From positions 434,001 through 498,000 of the forward strand of contig CBDEFX010000002.1 in assembly GCA_965237635.1 (NCBI GenBank): a DNA stretch of 64,000 bases, written 5' to 3'. How positions within the stretch are numbered: position 1 is the stretch's first letter; each line of letters begins with the position of its first letter. Made by a program: the position numbers and the translations under genes. Positions 59,977 to 64,000 of this stretch are shown piece by piece. This DNA is from CBDEFX01 sp965237635 (GTDB taxonomy: Bacteria > Chloroflexota > Dehalococcoidia > Lucifugimonadales > CAUZJF01). The notes under the pieces were generated by a model. The model saw only the letters and a list, made by a program, of their open reading frames with translations. It searched no databases and was not told the origin of the DNA.

Positions 59977-62900
59977 CTAGTCTGAGGCTCTTGCGATGGT
60001 CTGGAGGTTGAGGCGGCCCATGCCGCGATTGAGCACGAAGAGCGCTCCGAAGGAGACCGCAACCATTGCCAGGTAGGCCGGTACCATAAGACTCCAGTCA
60101 GTCACGAGGATGAACGGGGGCAACACCCGTTCCCCGCTCTCTGTCACGGCCAGTGACGACACCATCAGCCTGCTCATCTGAAAGCCTGCCCACGTCCCCA
60201 GTCCCAGGCCAACGGCCAGAATAGTCAGGTGTTCGAAGCCGAGCAGGCCGAGTAGTTGTTGGCGAGAGAGCCCTATGGACTGCAGGAAGCCCGACTCGCT
60301 GCGGCTGCGGTCGGCGAATAACAGTAGGTAGGTCGCGTATCCGAAAGCCGCAGCAAGCACGGCGATCCCCAACGAGATGAGCACCGTTGCCCTCCACCCC
60401 GCGAAGGCGAGCGGGTCCAGGCGGACCGATTCGAGCTGGGATGCCGTGTCTCGCACGTCAACAAACAGAAAGCGTCTCTCGCCTCTTATCGGCTCCAACG
60501 CCTCGGTTGCCCCCGGCTTCCTTCCGATGAAAAGCTCGTTCGACTTCAGTCGTGTCGGATGGCCAAAGATGTTCAGGTAGCTCAAAAGGTTGTCTAAGTC
60601 CGCGATAATGAAGCCCCCGCCCTTCTCGCCCAAAGTTGGGAAGTAGCTGACCGTTTCTCGGACCTCCATTGGCGTCAGCCGGCCCGCTATAGTACCCGTA
60701 ATAGTGTCGCCCACGCCGAAGCCGGTCGCTTCCGCCAATGACGAGCTGATCACGACCGGCACCGCGCCGTCGATACCGCTCTGATAGAAGCCTCGAACGG
60801 ATAGGTTGTTGTATCTGCCTCCTGAGAAAACTGCCGCATTCTCGCCGTGATGAGCGTCGATTCCGCTAAACGAGATGCCGTCCGACGAAATCAACGATGT
60901 GGGGATAGCGGTCCATCTGGGCTCACTCCGCTCGAAGTCCTCCAGGATGCACTCTTCGTTAATGCACTCTGACCCGTCGGCGCCCATGGTCACGTGGATT
61001 TCATCTAGGACGAGTTGCACGGGCGTCTGAAGTGAGCCATGCTCGAAGAGCTGGACAGACACGAGATTGATAGGCGGCTCCAGCTTCGGCGGAATGACTG
61101 CCTCGAGCGGATGCCAGCGGGGTGGCCCGAGGTCCCCCAGCGTCAGGGTTGTCATGGCACCGGTGCCGTCGCTGACCACCATCCACAATGAGATGTTGGA
61201 GTAGAAGTCGACGGGTCTGACCCAGACGCCGATGGTGGCGGCGCCCTCGGGAATAGCTATGCGGTCGACCAGAGGCACTGACTGCAACGAGTCCATTATG
61301 GCGGTGAGAGAGCGGTCCGAAAAGTCATCCCGGTGGTACCAGGAGAGCCCTGGCACCTCACGTGTCTCCAGGGCCAGGACCTGCATGTTGTGCGCACCCA
61401 GGCTTCCGGCACCACGAAACGCCAACGACACTGCGGCGACGCTGGGCTCGCTCAGGTATCGGTCTTTCAGACCCTGCGCCCCACCGGTGAAGAACTCTGG
61501 GACTCCCGTGACCCGTAGGTCCGCTCCAAGTTCATACAGGATGCGCTCCCTCTGGCTTCTGTCCAGAGTCCCTCCGACCGTTGTCGACAGGATGACGACG
61601 CCAGTGGTCAGGACCAGAAGAAGGACCAGCCAGGTAAACTGCAACGGATTTCTGGCCATGTGCCACAGCGCAACCGACAGCCAGGCCGGGCTAGCTCTCG
61701 TGAGCGCCCTGAACATCAGGAAGGCTAGCTGGGCCGGCACTATGAGCGCCAGACCGATGGTCGGCGCCAGAAGCACCCGGCCCGCTTCGGGAGGTTCCAG
61801 GGCCAGAAACCAGCCAACTAGCCCCGCCTGAACGACGAGCCCAACCCATCGAATCGCGGGTTGGCGGGTACGTTGTGTCACCCAGTAGACGGCGCCGACG
61901 GCGAGCACCAGCGACGCCGGCACGAGCCAGGCGACGCCGTCGCTTTCATTCCTGTCGGTGAATGCGAGGCCCGGAGCCAGCGAAACCATTGTCGCCACGA
62001 CGAGGAAGTGGACGAGCGCAGCGGACTCACCGCTGAAGAAGCGCACGAGTAACGGGAAGAAGCGCATGAACAGCAGCGCCACCGCGACGAGGAATAGCAC
62101 GGGCGCGAGGACCTTGGTCTCGTCGACTCCTTCTTCGTCGAAGAGCCCGCTGGATATCAGACTCCCTTGTGACTGGAGCTCCCAAAAGACAAGCCCTCCC
62201 AGTGCCAACAGGGCGATGTCCAGATAGTACCGGTGAAAGAAAGGAATAGTCGGCGGCCGCGACGATCGGAGCTTGTGGACCAGAAGCCCGCCTCTAGCCC
62301 CAAACGCGCCGCGTACCACGAAGAACAACAGGTTTAGTAGTCCGATGCCCAGCGCAAGCAGAAAAGGGGCGGGCCCGATCTCGATGGGCAGCAGGTCACC
62401 GTCGGTAATGTCGCTGAAATACGGCAGCTTGCCGGCAACGGCCACAGTCCCCATCGCCAGGAAAGGGGCCAGCGCCACGGCTACCGTGGTCATCAACATG
62501 CCTTCCAGGGCATATAGACGTAGGAGCTGGAGCGTACCGACACCTCGTGTTTTCAGCAGTCCGGCGTCTCTCTCCCTGCTCTGCACCAGGCCGGAAACCA
62601 TCATCGACAGGAAAAACAGGACGGTCACCATCAGAGCGGCAAGCAACACTAGTAGAGGCACCCTCGCGAAGAACCCCCTCCGCTCTAAATCGTCTAGGAG
62701 GCCGAGCACGACTCCCGTGGATACCGAGGCCCCGGGCATGGTCTCGATTATCTCGTTCGTGAATCCCTCCAAACGGAAGCGGGTCTCGGTCATCGACCAG
62801 TCTTTGAAGCCCTCCTTGTCCACAGTCATGAACCAGAGGGGTGAGACCAGGGTCCCCGAAAAGGTCCGGCTCACGGCGTCGATCATCGCCTCCTGGGCGA

Positions 62901-63651
62901 CGAACACTATTACCGGCGACTCGTTCCCGCTCACGAGGACCCCGGGCGGGGGCGCCGGTCCCATGGGAGGGACCCCCAGAACATCCGGGTTGATAAATAC
63001 GGCCGCGTCGTTCCAGTACTCATCCGTGAGGTCTGCCGGCTCGAAGACTCCAACGATCCGCGCCGTCATTCTTGCGGCCCCGACGTCAGGCGTGAGGACT
63101 ACCACGTCGCCTACCTGCAGGCCGAAATTTTGTACCGTCGCTGTCGGGATAACCGCCTCCAGCGTCGGCCCCTCCGGGCCATCCACGACGTCGCTGACGG
63201 CCATACGTCCCTGCAGGAACCTGGAATGGGCCCCGAGATTCGAGAGGTGGTTCAGGTAGCCACGCGAGACCAGCTGTCCGGTTTCCCAGCGGTCCGGCAC
63301 AGGCCGGTCTGGCAGACCGACGAGACCCGTATCCGCCTTGATGTATTTCTCCTGACCCAGGTAGATCGGTGCAATGTGGCGCTCCACAGCGTCGGCGATC
63401 AGACCCTCCGCGTCCTCGATCGAGCTCTCGGTCAATGCAATGTTGGAAGAGAAGACATCTACGCTTAGGAAGCGACTGGCCAACCGGTCGATGGAGGCGT
63501 TGAACGCAAGCTGCTCCAGCGAGCGGGGGTAGACGGTGGCGCCCGCTGCCAGCGTGGCGGCGACAATCATACCGATGAACACGCTCAGAAGAAGCGCCCG
63601 ATCCTCGATGAGGCGCTTTATAGCCAGCTTTGGTATCGACAGTTGTTGCAT
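59977..63651 (-). CDS. Large FtsX-like ABC transporter permease
   Basis: 1224 residues starting MQQLSIPKLAIKRLIEDRAL. N-terminal helix (LSVFIGMIVAATLAAGATVY), large extracytoplasmic domain, an FtsX core (VLFFLSMMVSGLVQSRERDA..LLKTRGVGTLQLLRLYALEG), several more helices, a second soluble domain and a C-terminal FtsX core (VLISLGIAVLAAAFGYATYL..GFLQSIGLSRQQLLGLLGFE). Same architecture as the permease at 56344 and probably its partner. It is the first gene of the transporter block. Confidence 0.88.
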   Translation of the reverse strand: MQQLSIPKLAIKRLIEDRALLLSVFIGMIVAATLAAGATVYPRSLEQLAFNASIDRLASRFLSVDVFSSNIALTESSIEDAEGLIADAVERHIAPIYLGQEKYIKADTGLVGLPDRPVPDRWETGQLVSRGYLNHLSNLGAHSRFLQGRMAVSDVVDGPEGPTLEAVIPTATVQNFGLQVGDVVVLTPDVGAARMTARIVGVFEPADLTDEYWNDAAVFINPDVLGVPPMGPAPPPGVLVSGNESPVIVFVAQEAMIDAVSRTFSGTLVSPLWFMTVDKEGFKDWSMTETRFRLEGFTNEIIETMPGASVSTGVVLGLLDDLERRGFFARVPLLVLLAALMVTVLFFLSMMVSGLVQSRERDAGLLKTRGVGTLQLLRLYALEGMLMTTVAVALAPFLAMGTVAVAGKLPYFSDITDGDLLPIEIGPAPFLLALGIGLLNLLFFVVRGAFGARGGLLVHKLRSSRPPTIPFFHRYYLDIALLALGGLVFWELQSQGSLISSGLFDEEGVDETKVLAPVLFLVAVALLFMRFFPLLVRFFSGESAALVHFLVVATMVSLAPGLAFTDRNESDGVAWLVPASLVLAVGAVYWVTQRTRQPAIRWVGLVVQAGLVGWFLALEPPEAGRVLLAPTIGLALIVPAQLAFLMFRALTRASPAWLSVALWHMARNPLQFTWLVLLLVLTTGVVILSTTVGGTLDRSQRERILYELGADLRVTGVPEFFTGGAQGLKDRYLSEPSVAAVSLAFRGAGSLGAHNMQVLALETREVPGLSWYHRDDFSDRSLTAIMDSLQSVPLVDRIAIPEGAATIGVWVRPVDFYSNISLWMVVSDGTGAMTTLTLGDLGPPRWHPLEAVIPPKLEPPINLVSVQLFEHGSLQTPVQLVLDEIHVTMGADGSECINEECILEDFERSEPRWTAIPTSLISSDGISFSGIDAHHGENAAVFSGGRYNNLSVRGFYQSGIDGAVPVVISSSLAEATGFGVGDTITGTIAGRLTPMEVRETVSYFPTLGEKGGGFIIADLDNLLSYLNIFGHPTRLKSNELFIGRKPGATEALEPIRGERRFLFVDVRDTASQLESVRLDPLAFAGWRATVLISLGIAVLAAAFGYATYLLLFADRSRSESGFLQSIGLSRQQLLGLLGFEHLTILAVGLGLGTWAGFQMSRLMVSSLAVTESGERVLPPFILVTDWSLMVPAYLAMVAVSFGALFVLNRGMGRLNLQTIARASD

Positions 63652-63764
63652 TGGCGGGTTGATTCACTGATCGTGGGTCAAAGTCTTCAGGGGGGCGGGC
63701 GATACGCGGGCGGGTTGTTGGGGGTAGCGGGCCCGACCACGGCGCACCCTTCACATTACCATAA

Positions 63765-64000
63765 CTACCGTGCTGCGTCTGTGGACGCGCTCCAGGTGTC
63801 GGTTGCCGGGTCGTAGACCTCCGCCGACGTGCTGGGGTAGGCTGACCGCTGGTGCCGCTCGCCCCGCCCGCGACAAGCACCCGGCCGTCCTTGAGCAGGG
63901 TTGCCGTGTGCGTCCTGCGGTGCTCTATCATCCGGGCGGCCCTTGACCAGCTCCCCGTCGAGGGATCATATGTCTCCGTTGCCTTGTTGCCCCCTCCGAC
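63765..64000 (-). pseudogene. C-terminal kelch repeats, frameshifted, cut by window edge
   Basis: From the right edge the frame reads VGGGNKATETYDPSTGSWSR, then HRRTHTATLLKDGRVLVAGG. A one-base shift near 63840 is needed to continue into YPSTSAEVYDPATDTWSAST-DAAR and TAG at 63765. The tail resembles that of the kelch gene at 3283-4162 (YDPSSDIWTPSTEAAR). The shift could be real decay or a sequencing error in a C-run. Confidence 0.65.

Overview
The window is a GC-rich (estimated high-50s %), heavily IS-invaded bacterial chromosome segment. An LppX-type lipoprotein fused to kelch repeats, FtsX-type permeases over 1,100 residues long, and dispersed hairpin repeats in intergenic DNA together suggest a Chloroflexota-like (Dehalococcoidia/SAR202-type) bacterium. 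That is an inference from gene style; there is no rRNA or other strong taxonomic marker. I saw no tRNA or rRNA gene.

Layout. 1-4.2 kb: a lipoprotein-kelch gene broken by an IS1380-type element and an IS3 element. 4.2-11 kb: mostly core-like genes on the minus strand (BrkB/YihY membrane protein, a sensor-domain membrane protein split by an ORF-less group II intron, a histidine-phosphatase relative, Tex). 11.3-24.9 kb: an accessory block bracketed by a 167-bp direct repeat. It holds a second IS1380-type element, a truncated DUF262 gene, Fic, a type IIG-like restriction-modification gene broken by an in-frame TAG, MazEF, and then a gene graveyard (IS256 remnant, one orphan CRISPR-type repeat, VapC, RDD and WYL-like remnants). 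24.9-29.9 kb: a large serine recombinase, an intact IS256 element with target duplication, a resolvase stump and an unrecognised gene. 29.9-43.9 kb: a tightly overlapping minus-strand operon (SNF2/DUF3883 helicase, trypsin-like protease, DUF1156 DNA methylase, MNT nucleotidyltransferase, HEPN protein, DUF499 ATPase) with a divergent XRE-ImmA regulator pair, and next to it a fragment of a second large helicase. 43.9-51.7 kb: IS3, IS256, IS1380 and IS481 elements that broke an SDR gene and an aminotransferase gene. 52.7-63.7 kb: enoyl-CoA hydratase, an SDR and a four-gene MacB/FtsX-like ABC transporter block. The right edge carries the end of another kelch gene.

How the genes work together. The centre reads as a defence island. 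DUF499, DUF1156 and SNF2/DUF3883 proteins are known to co-occur in predicted phage-defence loci. What stands out here is a secreted-protease-like trypsin fold and a HEPN/MNT pair, all stitched into one operon by start/stop overlaps. The type IIG RM, DUF262, Fic, MazEF and VapC remnants belong to the same defence/toxin class. Much of the island is decaying: the SNF2 gene has two in-frame stops, the RM gene one, and several neighbours were cut by transposons. The IS3 and IS1380 copies at the two ends lie in inverted orientation, so the whole 3-44 kb segment could invert by recombination. The ABC genes at the right form a convincing export or lipoprotein-handling transporter operon.
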